Of a stretch of DNA of 64,000 nucleotides, positions 33,831 through 42,986 are shown in pieces (positions within the stretch are counted from its first letter, which is position 1; each line of letters starts with the position of its first letter). The notes beneath the pieces are model-generated. The model searched no databases. It saw only the letters and a program-made list of their open reading frames with translations, and was not told the origin of the DNA. The position numbers were made by a program, and so were the translations under genes. Origin of the DNA: Aneurinibacillus sp. REN35 (GTDB lineage Bacteria > Bacillota > Bacilli > Aneurinibacillales > Aneurinibacillaceae); assembly GCF_041379945.2 (NCBI RefSeq), contig NZ_JBFTXJ020000013.1, positions 1 to 64,000 on the forward strand, given 5' to 3'.

Positions 33831-35282
33831 ATGAAACAACGCGAGCATTCGTCTTCGCATGAATTAAAGCGCACAATGAAAAGCAGACACCTGTTCATGA
33901 TTTCTTTGGGCGGTGTAATTGGTACAGGATTGTTTCTCGGGTCTGGCTATACGATTAATCAAGCCGGACCCGGAGGCGCAGTCCTCGCCTACTTAACAGG
34001 CGGATTGATTATGTATCTGGTGATGCTCTGTCTTGGGGAACTGGCGGTCGCTATGCCGGTTGCCGGCTCCTTTCAAACATATGCCACCAAGTACATCGGA
34101 CCCGGAGTCGGTTTTACAATCGGCTGGATGTATTGGCTCAACTGGGCGGTTACGGTCGGTGTCGAATTCACCGCTTCAGGACTTCTTATGAAGCGATGGT
34201 TTCCCGATTCACCGGTCTGGCTGTGGTGTATTATATTTGCCGGAGTGCTTTTCCTTCTCAATGCACTCTCAGCGCGCAGCTTTGCTGAAACCGAGTTTTG
34301 GTTTGCCGGCATCAAAGTAGCAGCGATCCTGTTGTTTATTATTGTAGGTGCAGCAGCTATGTTTGGCTTTGTCAGTCTTAACAGCACAGGACAAGCCCCC
34401 GGCTTCTCCAATTTTGTTAATGATGGCGGTCTTTTCCCTAATGGAATGACAGCGGTTCTTCTGACGATGATCGCCGTAGTCTTTGCCTTCCAGGGAACGG
34501 AGCTTATCGGGATTGCCGCAGGTGAGAGTGAAGATCCGGAGAAGAATATTCCACGTGCCATTAACACGACAGTATGGCGCACGATTTTCTTCTATATCAT
34601 TTCGATGATTATTTTAGTCAGTCTCATTCCTTGGCGTCAGGCTGGTGTCGTGGAAAGCCCGTTCGTCATGATTTTCGACAGTGTGGGGATTCCTTATGCC
34701 GCCGATATCATGAATTTCGTTATTCTAACCGCTGTTCTATCTGTAGGCAATTCAGGTCTGTACGCATCAACTCGTATGCTCTGGGCAATGTCGCGCAACG
34801 GAATGGCAAGCCCGTTTCTTAGCAAGCTTACCAAGCGCCGCGTCCCATTGAATGCTCTTCTTGTAACACTTGCTGTCGCTTGCTTGTCGCTGCTTTCAAG
34901 TGTAATTGCTGAGAATACAGTCTATATGTGGCTGCTCTCAATTTCTGGTATGGCGGGTATTATCATCTGGATGTCCGTTGCGGCTTCGCAATTTATGTTC
35001 CGCAAGCGCTTTCTTGCTGAAGGCGGACACCTAAAGGACTTAGCATACAAGACTCCGCTATATCCGTTAGTTCCTATCGTTTGCTTCATTGCCTGTACTA
35101 TCGTATTCATCAGTATGGCCTTTGTCGAGGAGCAGCGAATGGCGCTCATCTGCGGTATTCCATTTATGATTGCATGCTATGCGTATTACCGGATACGGAT
35201 TCATCCAAAGAAGGAAGCGGAACGGCTTTTCGAAGGGTCAGAATCAAACGAGCCCTCCTCGTTACAAATCGCCAATAAGTAG
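33831..35282 (+). CDS. APC-superfamily amino acid permease, probably for lysine
   Basis: Amino acid permease of 483 residues with 12 transmembrane helices. The first-helix motif [16 protein letters not shown] and the sixth-helix [16 protein letters not shown] mark the AAT/LysP-type subfamily. It lies 14 bases after yokU in the kamA operon, so lysine is the likely substrate; S-methylmethionine or other amino acids used by relatives remain possible. I use the ATG at 33831 (GAGGAGAGG upstream) rather than the TTG immediately before. A terminator follows. It would supply lysine to KamA. Confidence 0.85.
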   Translation: MKQREHSSSHELKRTMKSRHLFMISLGGVIGTGLFLGSGYTINQAGPGGAVLAYLTGGLIMYLVMLCLGELAVAMPVAGSFQTYATKYIGPGVGFTIGWMYWLNWAVTVGVEFTASGLLMKRWFPDSPVWLWCIIFAGVLFLLNALSARSFAETEFWFAGIKVAAILLFIIVGAAAMFGFVSLNSTGQAPGFSNFVNDGGLFPNGMTAVLLTMIAVVFAFQGTELIGIAAGESEDPEKNIPRAINTTVWRTIFFYIISMIILVSLIPWRQAGVVESPFVMIFDSVGIPYAADIMNFVILTAVLSVGNSGLYASTRMLWAMSRNGMASPFLSKLTKRRVPLNALLVTLAVACLSLLSSVIAENTVYMWLLSISGMAGIIIWMSVAASQFMFRKRFLAEGGHLKDLAYKTPLYPLVPIVCFIACTIVFISMAFVEEQRMALICGIPFMIACYAYYRIRIHPKKEAERLFEGSESNEPSSLQIANK

Positions 35283-35298
35283 TGAGAATCGCATCTAA

Positions 35299-35346
35299 AA
35301 ATAAAGCACGAGACACGCATCCACCCTGCTGTCTCGTGTTTTTATT
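35299..35346 (+). terminator. Terminator of the kamA operon
   Basis: The stem CACGAGACA / TGTCTCGTG (35307-35315 with 35330-35338), extended by AAATAAA/TTTTATTT, is followed by T. It separates the permease gene from the spoVA-type operon. Confidence 0.85.
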
Positions 35347-35357
35347 TGCGTCCGTAC

Positions 35358-35386
35358 GCATGAAATTCCGTATTTTCTCCAAAATA
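35358..35386 (+). promoter_or_regulatory. Possible sigma-G promoter of the spoVA-type operon
   Basis: GCATG (35358-35362), a 17-base spacer and CAAAATA (35380-35386) resemble the sigma-G consensus GHATR-N18-CATNHTA. The spacer is one base short and one -10 base differs. The position, about 40 bases before the spoVAC start, and the known forespore expression of spoVA operons support it. Confidence 0.4.
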
Positions 35387-35424
35387 ATAGAAGCTACCTT
35401 AACTATGAGAGAAGGAGAATGCGT

Positions 35425-35910
35425 ATGGTCAGCAAGGAACAAAAAAAGAAACTCACTCCCACCCAAATGGAATACCAGACACTCGCACAGGCACACGAAC
35501 CGGCTCGACCGGTTATGAAGAACGTGCTGCGCGCTTTTTTTGTAGGCGGCTTCGTCTGTCTTATCGGGCAGTTTATCCAGACTTTCTTTATGAACTACTT
35601 CCACTTCACCGAGAAAACAGCGGGAAATCCGACTGTCGCTGTTCTAATCTTCATCTCGGTGCTGCTCACCGGTCTTGGGGTCTATGATAAGATCGCTCAG
35701 TATGCGGGAGCAGGAACCGCTGTCCCTGTTACCGGATTCGCCAACTCCATTGCGTCTGCCGCTATGGAACACCGCAGCGAAGGTCTTGTACTTGGTGTTG
35801 GCGGCAATATGTTCAAACTCGCTGGTTCTGTCATTGTGTTTGGCGTTTTCGCCGCGTTTATTATTGGGCTTGTTAAATGGGCATGGATGGCGATAGGAGG
35901 AATGTCGTAA
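35425..35910 (+). CDS. spoVAC: Stage V sporulation protein SpoVAC (2mob type)
   Basis: Inner spore-membrane protein of 161 residues with several hydrophobic helices after a polar N-terminus. Segments such as AFFVGGFVCLIGQFIQ, YDKIAQYAGAGTAVPVTGFANS and GVGGNMFKLAGSVIVFGV are typical of SpoVAC, a mechanosensitive component of the dipicolinic acid channel. I chose the ATG at 35425, with AAGGAG at seven-base spacing, over 35419. Its stop overlaps the spoVAD start. The short SpoVAC-SpoVAD-SpoVAEb set without SpoVAA, SpoVAB and SpoVAF is the arrangement of spoVA2mob operons. Confidence 0.93.
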   Translation: MVSKEQKKKLTPTQMEYQTLAQAHEPARPVMKNVLRAFFVGGFVCLIGQFIQTFFMNYFHFTEKTAGNPTVAVLIFISVLLTGLGVYDKIAQYAGAGTAVPVTGFANSIASAAMEHRSEGLVLGVGGNMFKLAGSVIVFGVFAAFIIGLVKWAWMAIGGMS

Positions 35911-36914
35911 TGCTACAGGGACACCAATCATGGGTTTTTCCAAGTAAACCTGTTATTCTATCGTCTGCCGCGGTCGGCGGACCGTTCGAAGCGAAGGGAA
36001 ATCTAGCGGACGACTTCGATTTACTGTATGGCGATATTTGGCTGCAACAGGATAGTTTTGAAAAAGCGGAGAAAAAAATGCTCGAAGATGCCTGTGATAC
36101 TGCGATTAAGAAAGCAGGCATCCAAAAAGGCGAAATCAACTTTCTTCTTGCTGGCGACCTGATGAACCAAATCATCTCCAGCAGCTTCTCCGCACGTACT
36201 GTCGGCGTTCCATATCTTGGTATTTTCGGAGCCTGCTCCACCTCTATGGAAGGACTGGCTCTTGCCGCTCAACTCATCGACAGCGGCGCTGCTAAGTATG
36301 CACTTGCAGGTACATGCAGCCACAATGCAACTGCTGAGAAGCAGTTCCGCTATCCGACAGAATATGGCTCACAAAAACCGCCGACCGCTCAATGGACTGT
36401 AACAGGTGCAGGTGCGGCTGTCGTCGGTCCATCCGGTACAGGCCCACGTATTACCGCAGCCACCATCGGCCGCGTCGTCGATATGGGGATTACCGATCCG
36501 TTCAATATGGGTGCTGCTATGGCCCCTGCCGCTGTAGATACCATCGAAGCACATTTCCGCGATTTGCAGATTACCGCCGACCATTATGACTTGATCGCAA
36601 CAGGCGATTTAGGGAAGGTCGGTCATGCGATTGCACGCGATCTCTTAGCAAAACATGGCATAGCTGTTCCGGAAAGCAAACTGACCGATTGCGGCCTGTT
36701 GATCTATAACGATGAAACACAAGACGTCCTGGCCGGTGGAAGCGGCTGTGCCTGCTGTGCGACCGTCACCTACGGCCATCTGCTCAAACGACTCCAGGCC
36801 GGAGAATGGAAGCGCATCCTCGTTATTGCTACAGGCGCTCTTCTCTCCCCGCTCAGTTTTCAGCAGAACGAGAGCATTCCCTGTGTGGCACACGCAGTTG
36901 CCATCGAACAATAA
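35910..36914 (+). CDS. spoVAD: Stage V sporulation protein SpoVAD (2mob type)
   Basis: A 334-residue protein with a ketoacyl-synthase (thiolase) fold that binds dipicolinic acid during loading into the forespore. Landmarks are SWVFPSKPVILSSAAVGGPFE at the start, GIFGACSTSMEGLALA in the position of the thiolase nucleophile loop, and GSGCACCATVTYGHLL near the end. The ATG at 35910 shares its A with the spoVAC stop (TAATG) and follows AGGAGG. SpoVAD proteins lie on the outer face of the inner spore membrane and act with SpoVAC and SpoVAE. Confidence 0.94.
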   Translation: MLQGHQSWVFPSKPVILSSAAVGGPFEAKGNLADDFDLLYGDIWLQQDSFEKAEKKMLEDACDTAIKKAGIQKGEINFLLAGDLMNQIISSSFSARTVGVPYLGIFGACSTSMEGLALAAQLIDSGAAKYALAGTCSHNATAEKQFRYPTEYGSQKPPTAQWTVTGAGAAVVGPSGTGPRITAATIGRVVDMGITDPFNMGAAMAPAAVDTIEAHFRDLQITADHYDLIATGDLGKVGHAIARDLLAKHGIAVPESKLTDCGLLIYNDETQDVLAGGSGCACCATVTYGHLLKRLQAGEWKRILVIATGALLSPLSFQQNESIPCVAHAVAIEQ

Positions 36915-36938
36915 CGATAGGAAAAGGAGGCATACGGC

Positions 36939-37289
36939 ATGATTTTTTTCTGGGCTTTCGTCATTGGAGGTCTTATCTGTGTCATCGGCCAATTGCTGAT
37001 GGATGTCGGAAAGCTAACCCCCGCCCATACCATGTCTACACTCGTCGTAGCAGGAGCCATCCTAGACGGATTCGGATGGTATGAACCGCTCATTACATTC
37101 GCCGGGGCAGGCGCAACCGTACCGATTACAAGCTTTGGCAATGCACTGGTACACGGCGCGATGCAGGAGATGCAATCTGATGGTGTTGTAGGGATTATTA
37201 CCGGTATTTTTGAAGTAACCAGCGCAGGCATTTCAGCCGCCATTATTTTTGGATTTCTTGGCGCTTTGGTGTTTAAACCAAAAGGATAA
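36939..37289 (+). CDS. spoVAE: Stage V sporulation protein SpoVAEb (2mob type)
   Basis: A 116-residue membrane protein with about four helices. [39 protein letters not shown] and [13 protein letters not shown] are typical of SpoVAEb. It is required in known spoVA operons for movement of calcium dipicolinate. It follows spoVAD by 24 bases with GGAGG in front. C-terminally it is the last canonical SpoVA protein; two DUF genes follow. Confidence 0.93.
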   Translation: MIFFWAFVIGGLICVIGQLLMDVGKLTPAHTMSTLVVAGAILDGFGWYEPLITFAGAGATVPITSFGNALVHGAMQEMQSDGVVGIITGIFEVTSAGISAAIIFGFLGALVFKPKG

Positions 37290-37320
37290 GCACATACTAT
37301 CTGCTGTGGAGGTGAAGGTC

Positions 37321-37527
37321 ATGACAGTATCAGCACAGGTGAAACAAGCGCTGGCGAGCTTAAAAAGCGCGCAGGCCAGCTTAGAGACTTTTGCTCTGAG
37401 CACACAAAATCAGCAAGCAAAGCAGCTTTTCACCCAAAACGCGCAGCAAACCCAAACCATTATTGATGCGCTCGAACCGCGTATTCAGCAATTGGAACAA
37501 GAGGAGCCACAGTACAAAGGCTTCTAA
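37321..37527 (+). CDS. DUF1657 small protein of the spoVA2mob operon
   Basis: A 68-residue soluble, mostly helical protein (SAQVKQALASLKSAQASLET, then QNAQQTQTIIDALEPRIQ). DUF1657 proteins are encoded in spoVA2mob operons next to spoVAC, spoVAD and spoVAEb; their function is unknown. The ATG at 37321 has GTGGAGGTGAAGG upstream; the longer open frame reaching back to 37249 overlaps spoVAE and is not used. The same sequence pattern reappears at the C-terminus of the next gene product. Confidence 0.85.
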   Translation: MTVSAQVKQALASLKSAQASLETFALSTQNQQAKQLFTQNAQQTQTIIDALEPRIQQLEQEEPQYKGF

Positions 37528-37536
37528 GCACGCAAC

Positions 37537-37565
37537 AGCAGGGTGAGTCATCGGCTCACCCTGCT
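37537..37565 (+). other. Strong hairpin between DUF1657 and DUF421 genes
   Basis: AGCAGGGTGAG / CTCACCCTGCT is a perfect 11-base stem with a seven-base loop. It is followed by TACTTTCTAG, which is too poor in T for a confident terminator. It may lower read-through into the last gene of the operon or protect the upstream transcript. Confidence 0.55.
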
Positions 37566-37589
37566 TACTTTCTAGGGGGGTACATCAAG

Positions 37590-38444
37590 GTGGATGTTGT
37601 AAACATCGCATTACGCGCTTTTTTTGCACTGGTGACCTTATTTATCATCACACGGTTAAGCGGCAAAAAACAGTTAGCACAGCTTACGTTCTTCGAGTAC
37701 ATAGTCGGCATTACGATCGGCGATATTACCGCATTTATCGCCACAGATCTTGAGAATAATCTGCTGCACGGGTATACAAGTCTAATCGTATTTGCCGCAA
37801 TTCCGTTTCTTATTGATTACCTTTCATTAAAAAGCAAATTCGTACGCGACCTATTCGAAGGAAAAGGCACCATACTAATCAAAGAAGGCAAAGTATTAGA
37901 AGACAATATGAAGAAGGAGCATATCAGCACAGACGAGCTGCTTGAACAGCTTCGTCTTAAGGGTGCTTTCAAAGTAGCAGACGTGGAGTTCGCCATGCTT
38001 GAGACCAATGGACAGGTAAGTGTCTTACCAAAAAGACAAGCACAACCCGCTACTATCAAGGACCTACAGCTAAACCTACCTAACGAGGAAGAACCGGAAA
38101 CAGTCATTATGGATGGAAACATTCTGCTTGATTCTTTACGGGCGAGCGGGCATACAGAGCAATGGCTGCATACAGAACTCGAAAAAAGCGGCGTCACACT
38201 CGATAACGTATTCATCGGTCAAATTGATTCGCAAGGTCAGCTTTATCTTGACGTCTATAACGATCAGCTGCAAATGCCTACCCCAAGCCAGAATCAGCTT
38301 CTGCTCGCCACGCTTAAAAAGTGTCAAGCCGACTTTGAAATGTTCGCTCTTGAGACCAAAGCACCCAGAGCAAAACAAATCTACGGCAAAGCAGCCGAGA
38401 AGCTGCAGCAAACTGTCGATCAGGTAAGCCCGTATCTTCGGTAG
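37590..38444 (+). CDS. DUF421 (YetF-like) membrane protein with C-terminal DUF1657-like segment
   Basis: A 284-residue protein. Three N-terminal transmembrane helices (about 1-80, with TRLSGKKQLAQLTFFEYIVGI) are followed by the cytoplasmic DUF421 domain, with two repeats of the ILIKEGKV and MDGNILLDSLRASGHTEQWL kind. The last ~50 residues (LLLATLKKCQADFEMFALE to VDQVSPYL) align by eye with the DUF1657 protein encoded just upstream. YetF-type genes accompany spoVA2mob operons, where they contribute to spore properties. The start is GTG, with AGGGGGG upstream. The last gene of the operon. Confidence 0.88.
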   Translation: MDVVNIALRAFFALVTLFIITRLSGKKQLAQLTFFEYIVGITIGDITAFIATDLENNLLHGYTSLIVFAAIPFLIDYLSLKSKFVRDLFEGKGTILIKEGKVLEDNMKKEHISTDELLEQLRLKGAFKVADVEFAMLETNGQVSVLPKRQAQPATIKDLQLNLPNEEEPETVIMDGNILLDSLRASGHTEQWLHTELEKSGVTLDNVFIGQIDSQGQLYLDVYNDQLQMPTPSQNQLLLATLKKCQADFEMFALETKAPRAKQIYGKAAEKLQQTVDQVSPYLR

Positions 38445-38476
38445 TATGACAAAGCCTGGAATCCTATACAGACCAT

Positions 38477-38525
38477 AAAAAAGATGGGCAGCTTACTCGG
38501 TTGCGAACCTGCGCCCATCTTTTTC
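38477..38525. terminator. Bidirectional terminator between DUF421 gene and clpB
   Basis: AAAAAAGATGGGC at 38477-38489 pairs with GCCCATCTTTTT at 38513-38524. The arms give a T run in both directions, serving both convergent genes. Confidence 0.8.
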
Positions 38526-38540
38526 ACACTTGCGTATATG

Positions 38541-41168
38541 TTATTTGCTATCGGTACGGTTCCGCCATTGCAACGTTAGCTCATTTTCTTTATCATCCAC
38601 TATCAATACTGCTCCGTCCATAATCTCCCCGCCAATCAACGCCCTTGCAATCATTGTCTCAAGATGTCGCTGCAAAAAGCGGCGCAGCGGGCGCGCTCCA
38701 TATACCGGATCATACCCTTCTCTGGCAATATGCTCTTTGGCTGCGTTCGTAAGCTCTAATTCAATGCTGCGTTCTGCTAATCGCTTCTTCAAATCAATCG
38801 CAAGCAGCTCAACAATCTGCCCGATTTCAGCAGCAGTCAACGGCTTAAATAGCACAATATCATCCACCCGATTCAAAAACTCCGGGCGGAAATTCAGGGA
38901 CAACTCATTCATGACCTGTTCACGCGCCGCTTCCTTGATCTCTCCATCTGATGTAATTCCATCAAGCAAAAAGCTTGAACCAATGTTGGACGTCATAATA
39001 ATAACCGTATTCTTAAAATCAACAGTCCGTCCCTGCGAGTCCGTAATGCGACCATCATCAAGCACTTGAAGCAGTACATTGAATACATCATGGTGCGCTT
39101 TCTCGATTTCATCAAACAAGATTACTGAATATGGCTTACGCCGTACCGCTTCAGTAAGCTGGCCGCCTTCTTCGAACCCAACATAGCCCGGAGGCGCACC
39201 GATCAGACGGGATACACTGTGCTTCTCCATATACTCACTCATATCAATACGTACAATATTTTCTTCCGTATCAAATAAGGTTTCCGCTAATGTCTTGGCA
39301 AGCTCGGTTTTTCCAACACCGGTAGGGCCAAGGAAAATAAACGAACCAATTGGCCGGCGGGGATCTTTAATACCGGCACGCGCGCGAATAATGGCATCTG
39401 CTACACTGTTGACCGCTTCCTCCTGCCCGATCACGCGCTGATGCAGAATTCGATCCAGCTTCAGCAATTTTTCTCTTTCACCTTCTACCAGCTTAGCCAG
39501 AGGGATACCTGTCCAGCGCGAGATAATACGGGTAATTTCTTCTTCTGTTACCTCTTCACGCAGCAGCGATTCTTCCCCTTTGCGATCGTTCTGCTTCGCT
39601 TCTTCCTCCTGCAGTTTCCGCTCCGCTTCCGGCAGTCTGCCATACTTAAGTTCAGCGGCTTTGTTTAAGTCATAGTCACGCTCCGCCTGGGCAATCGCTT
39701 GATGAATCGATTCAATCTCCTCGCGCAGCTTCTGAATAGTAGTAAGCGCCTGCTTCTCGCTCTCCCATTGCGCTTTCATGGAAGCTGCGCTTTCCCTCCG
39801 CTCCGCAAGCTCCTTCTGCAGCTGCATGAGCCTCTCACGACTCGCCGGATCGGTTTCTTTTTTGAGAGCCGCCTCTTCAATCTCAAGCTGCATCACGCGC
39901 CGTGCTACCTCATCAAGTTCCGCGGGCATCGAGTCAATCTCGGTACGAATCATTGCGCATGCTTCATCCACCAGATCAATCGCCTTATCGGGCAAGAAGC
40001 GGTCCGTAATATAGCGGTGCGATAATACTGCGGCTGTAACAAGCGCATTGTCATGGATTTTCACACCATGAAATACTTCAAAGCGTTCACGCAGACCGCG
40101 CAGAATTGAGACTGTATCTTCAACCGTCGGCTCATCTGCAACCACAGTCTGAAATCTACGCTCTAATGCAGCGTCTTTTTCGATGTATTTACGGTATTCA
40201 TCCAATGTCGTAGCACCGATACAGTGCAGCTCGCCGCGCGCAAGCATTGGCTTTAAGAGATTGCCTGCATCCATCGCTCCTTCCGTCCGTCCAGCCCCTA
40301 CAATCGTATGAATCTCATCAATAAAAAGCAGGATTTTCCCTTCACTGCGCTTAATCTCCTGCAGCACCGCTTTTAGGCGTTCCTCAAATTCCCCTCTATA
40401 TTTGGCACCTGCAATCAAAGCGCCCATATCCAATGCAAAAATATGCTTATCACGCAGGCCTTCCGGCACATCCCCTCGTACAATCCGATGCGCAAGCCCT
40501 TCTACAATCGCCGTCTTGCCTACGCCAGGCTCCCCAATCAATACCGGATTATTTTTTGTCTTGCGCGACAAAATCCGGATCACATGACGAATTTCTCCAT
40601 CGCGTCCGATAACCGGATCAAGCTTATTGCGGCGCGCTTCCTCTACGAGGTCATGGCCATATTTCTCCAACGCCTCATATGTTACTTCAGGCGTTGTGCT
40701 GGTAACCCGCTGATTGCCGCGCACTTCATTCATCGCTGCAAGAAATGTCGGCCGCGTAATTCCTTCATTCGTAAGCAGGTTCCGCAACATGTCTATCTTC
40801 TGCACCTCATCTATAATGCCAAGAAAAAGATGTTCAACAGAGATGTATTCATCCTGCATCGCCTTCGCTTCATCTTCCGCTTTCAGTAAAATGTTATTTA
40901 CGCTTGCACTAATGTAAATTTTCCCTGCTTCCCGCCCCGTACCGGATACACGGGGCTTTTGTTCCAACCTTGTTTCGATTTTTTGAAGCAAATTGTCAAC
41001 CGATGCATTCATTTTGCGAAGCAATCGCGGCAGCAATCCCTCATGCTGCGTCAGCAGTGCCAGCAGCAGGTGTTCCGTCTCTACTTCTGGATTTCCGTAT
41101 CGCAGGGCTTTCGTCTCCGCCTGCTGGATTGCTTCAAGCGATTTTTGTGTAAAACGGTTCATGTCCAT
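38541..41168 (-). CDS. clpB: Chaperone ClpB (AAA+ disaggregase)
   Basis: Protein disaggregase of 875 residues that acts with DnaK to rescue aggregated proteins. An N-terminal Clp_N repeat domain (about 1-145) is followed by AAA-1 with Walker [15 protein letters not shown] and the Walker [11 protein letters not shown], a coiled-coil M domain (about 400-530) with many Glu, Lys and Arg, AAA-2 with [14 protein letters not shown], and the D2 small domain. The M domain excludes ClpC. The ATG at 41168 follows AAGGAGG. It is transcribed divergently from a flavodoxin-like gene across a region with a palindrome; no CIRCE element is visible. Confidence 0.96.
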   Translation of the reverse strand: MDMNRFTQKSLEAIQQAETKALRYGNPEVETEHLLLALLTQHEGLLPRLLRKMNASVDNLLQKIETRLEQKPRVSGTGREAGKIYISASVNNILLKAEDEAKAMQDEYISVEHLFLGIIDEVQKIDMLRNLLTNEGITRPTFLAAMNEVRGNQRVTSTTPEVTYEALEKYGHDLVEEARRNKLDPVIGRDGEIRHVIRILSRKTKNNPVLIGEPGVGKTAIVEGLAHRIVRGDVPEGLRDKHIFALDMGALIAGAKYRGEFEERLKAVLQEIKRSEGKILLFIDEIHTIVGAGRTEGAMDAGNLLKPMLARGELHCIGATTLDEYRKYIEKDAALERRFQTVVADEPTVEDTVSILRGLRERFEVFHGVKIHDNALVTAAVLSHRYITDRFLPDKAIDLVDEACAMIRTEIDSMPAELDEVARRVMQLEIEEAALKKETDPASRERLMQLQKELAERRESAASMKAQWESEKQALTTIQKLREEIESIHQAIAQAERDYDLNKAAELKYGRLPEAERKLQEEEAKQNDRKGEESLLREEVTEEEITRIISRWTGIPLAKLVEGEREKLLKLDRILHQRVIGQEEAVNSVADAIIRARAGIKDPRRPIGSFIFLGPTGVGKTELAKTLAETLFDTEENIVRIDMSEYMEKHSVSRLIGAPPGYVGFEEGGQLTEAVRRKPYSVILFDEIEKAHHDVFNVLLQVLDDGRITDSQGRTVDFKNTVIIMTSNIGSSFLLDGITSDGEIKEAAREQVMNELSLNFRPEFLNRVDDIVLFKPLTAAEIGQIVELLAIDLKKRLAERSIELELTNAAKEHIAREGYDPVYGARPLRRFLQRHLETMIARALIGGEIMDGAVLIVDDKENELTLQWRNRTDSK

Positions 41169-41216
41169 CCTGATTGTGCCTCCTTTTCGATTCGCTTTTC
41201 TTTTTCTCAAGCTACT

Positions 41217-41234
41217 ATATAGAACATTCTATAT
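41217..41234. promoter_or_regulatory. Palindrome between clpB and the flavodoxin-like gene
   Basis: ATATAGAACATTCTATAT is an 8+2+8 perfect inverted repeat. On the minus strand the TATAAT just upstream could be the clpB -10, so the palindrome would cover the transcription start. It does not resemble CIRCE or the CtsR heptad repeat. Confidence 0.5.
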
Positions 41235-41298
41235 TATACCCTTCTGCTTTAGGGTAAGAGTACATGTATTCTATCTTTGTAGAAAGGGAGGACGTATA

Positions 41299-41925
41299 AT
41301 GAGCCTTCAAGCACTCGTCATCAACTGCACATTGAAAAAAAGCCCGGAAGAGTCGAATACAGAAGCTCTTATCCAGGATGTTGTTTCAATTTTTAACGAA
41401 CAGGAAGATATCAGTACGGAAATCATCCGCGCAGTCGATTACAATATCGCATTCGGTATGTCACCGGATGAAGGCGATGGAGATCAGTGGCCCGATATTT
41501 TTGAGAAGGTACGGGCTGCTGATATTTTACTTATTGGTACACCAATCTGGCTGGGTGAGAAGAGCAGTGTAGCAACTCAGGTAATCGAGCGGCTGTATGC
41601 ATGCAGTTCCATGACCAATGAGAAGGGACAGTATCTATACTATAATAAGGTCGGCGGTGTCATCGTCACAGGAAATGAGGACGGGGCTAAGGAAGCCTCC
41701 CGCTCCGTATTGTACGCACTCTCACATATCGGATTTACGCTCCCGCCTAATGTCGATACGTATTGGGTGGGTGAAGCAGGTCCTGGCCCTTCGTATATTG
41801 AAGCACATGGGGAACGCAACGATTTCACCCGTCAGCATGGACGCATCATGGCATATAACCTCATGCATTTCGCAAGACTTTTGCGCAATAATCCGATTCC
41901 CGCCCAGGGAAATGTGGTAGAGTAA
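41299..41925 (+). CDS. Flavodoxin-like NAD(P)H-dependent FMN oxidoreductase
   Basis: A 208-residue flavodoxin-fold protein. The phosphate-binding first loop is NCTLKKSPEESNTEALI, and the flavin-contact segments LIGTPIWLGEKSS and VGGVIVTGNEDGAKEA are typical of the NADPH-dependent FMN reductase/WrbA-like family. The exact electron acceptor is unknown. GGGAGG precedes the ATG at 41299; the open frame extending further upstream crosses clpB and is not used. It may be co-transcribed with the 50-residue gene that follows 56 bases later. Confidence 0.88.
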   Translation: MSLQALVINCTLKKSPEESNTEALIQDVVSIFNEQEDISTEIIRAVDYNIAFGMSPDEGDGDQWPDIFEKVRAADILLIGTPIWLGEKSSVATQVIERLYACSSMTNEKGQYLYYNKVGGVIVTGNEDGAKEASRSVLYALSHIGFTLPPNVDTYWVGEAGPGPSYIEAHGERNDFTRQHGRIMAYNLMHFARLLRNNPIPAQGNVVE

Positions 41926-41981
41926 AAGATAACTTATCCTCACATACTACCTATGATGTGAGAGCACACAGGAGGGATAGG

Positions 41982-42134
41982 ATGGATAAGGAAAAGAAAG
42001 GCACACCGACTACGCTGAAAGAATTAGAAGAAAAGCGCCACATGCAAAAAGAGCCGCCCAGCACACCGGAGAACAACCGGGAGATGAAGGAGTTAGGTGA
42101 ACTCAAAGAAGAGATGGTGCAGGATGAACCGTAA
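41982..42134 (+). CDS. Small highly charged protein (50 aa)
   Basis: A 50-residue hydrophilic protein rich in Glu, Lys and Pro, starting MDKEKKGTPTTLKELEEKR and ending MVQDEP. AGGAGGG precedes the ATG, and a strong terminator follows the stop by 13 bases. No hydrophobic segment and no cysteine. It resembles the small unstructured stress or spore-associated proteins of Bacillales, but I cannot name a family. A short inverted repeat (CTCACAT / ATGTGAG) lies just upstream. Confidence 0.7.
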   Translation: MDKEKKGTPTTLKELEEKRHMQKEPPSTPENNREMKELGELKEEMVQDEP

Positions 42135-42147
42135 ATGAATACACATA

Positions 42148-42182
42148 ACGACCTCGCGGGCAGCCCAGCGAGGTCGTTTTTT
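42148..42182 (+). terminator. Terminator of the 50-codon gene
   Basis: The perfect stem ACGACCTCGC / GCGAGGTCGT (42148-42157 with 42168-42177) is followed by six T on the plus strand. Confidence 0.9.
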
Positions 42183-42185
42183 CGT

Positions 42186-42986
42186 TTATTTACTATTAAC
42201 GGCCGTGCAAAGGCTATCAATTCCAAATGTTCCGAATTCTATGCCTGTGCCTGTAATTTCTTTTCGAGTATCAGACAAAATTTTCATTGCATTCTTTTTT
42301 GAGATGCAAGCAGTCTTGATTGCCTCTGCCCGTCTTTGATTTACTTTCTGTACAGTTTGTGTTGCAGTCTGATTAAGCTTATTTTGTGTATTTTGCCTAA
42401 TCTTCGCAAAGGTTTTATACAGGTTTGTGATATTACCGCCGTTACGCTCAAAATAATGAAGCGTTAAGCCGCTTCTATATAATTCTCCATAGTAACGATC
42501 CAATGCAAGCCCGCTCCTGTAGACTTCTCCATAGTAACGATCCATCGCAAGTCCGTATCTGTATATCTCTCCGTAATAGCGATCAAAAGAAAGCCCGTAT
42601 CTATGTATTTCTCCATAGTATCGGTCCATTGCGAGTCCATTTCTATTAATCTCTCCGTAGTATGCATCTGCCGCCCTTGAATCGTATTGCTTCTCCACGA
42701 TTCGATAATCAGCCCTTGCCTTCTGCATAAGCTGCTGGTAATCGCTCTGAACCAGTGCAGTAAGTTCCCGATAATTTGTCTCTGATTGCTGCTTGTAGCG
42801 TTGGTAATCACTCTTGACTTTGGCTGCATATGCCTGATAATCAGCCTTCACCTTTGCAACAGCCCGACTCTTAGCAGATGGAGCTGCCTGTGCGGGTGTG
42901 ATCAGCAGCGAGCTTTGCAGGACGGCAAAACAAAGAAGAAGCGTACATAAAGCTCCTGCTGTTTTTTTACTTAAAAATCTGTTCAC
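42186..42986 (-). CDS. Secreted protein with five 14-residue tyrosine-rich repeats
   Basis: A 266-residue exported protein that I do not recognise. The signal peptide covers about 1-34 (cleavage near AQAAPS). A basic helical section (about 40-100) has a DYQ or NYR element roughly every 10-13 residues. Then come five contiguous 14-residue repeats (107-176) of the form DRYYGEIxRxGLxx. The C-terminal ~85 residues are helical with two cysteines (CISKKN and LCTAVN). The start is GTG with AAGGAGG ten bases upstream. The repeats suggest a wall- or surface-binding or self-assembling protein, which is inference only. Confidence 0.8.
   Translation of the reverse strand: MNRFLSKKTAGALCTLLLCFAVLQSSLLITPAQAAPSAKSRAVAKVKADYQAYAAKVKSDYQRYKQQSETNYRELTALVQSDYQQLMQKARADYRIVEKQYDSRAADAYYGEINRNGLAMDRYYGEIHRYGLSFDRYYGEIYRYGLAMDRYYGEVYRSGLALDRYYGELYRSGLTLHYFERNGGNITNLYKTFAKIRQNTQNKLNQTATQTVQKVNQRRAEAIKTACISKKNAMKILSDTRKEITGTGIEFGTFGIDSLCTAVNSK
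42459..42668 (-). repeat. Five 42-base tandem repeats in the secreted-protein gene
   Basis: Five in-frame 42-base units encode the 14-residue repeats (residues 107-176). The units differ at several third-codon positions while the amino acid pattern D-R-Y-Y-G-E-hydrophobic-x-R-x-G-L is kept, which argues for selection on the protein. Confidence 0.85.

Noticed and set aside
37537-37565. Hairpin after DUF1657 as an operon terminator
   Set aside because: The following sequence has too few T, and the DUF421 gene has no promoter of its own that I can see; read-through is more likely.
41169-41298. CIRCE or CtsR operator for clpB
   Set aside because: Neither TTAGCACTC-N9-GAGTGCTAA nor GGTCAAA heptad direct repeats are present.
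40993-41298. Longer start for the flavodoxin-like protein
   Set aside because: This extension overlaps the clpB start and promoter region; the ATG at 41299 has a perfect ribosome site.
42459-42668. CRISPR array
   Set aside because: The 42-base repeats are contiguous, in frame inside a coding sequence and have no spacers.
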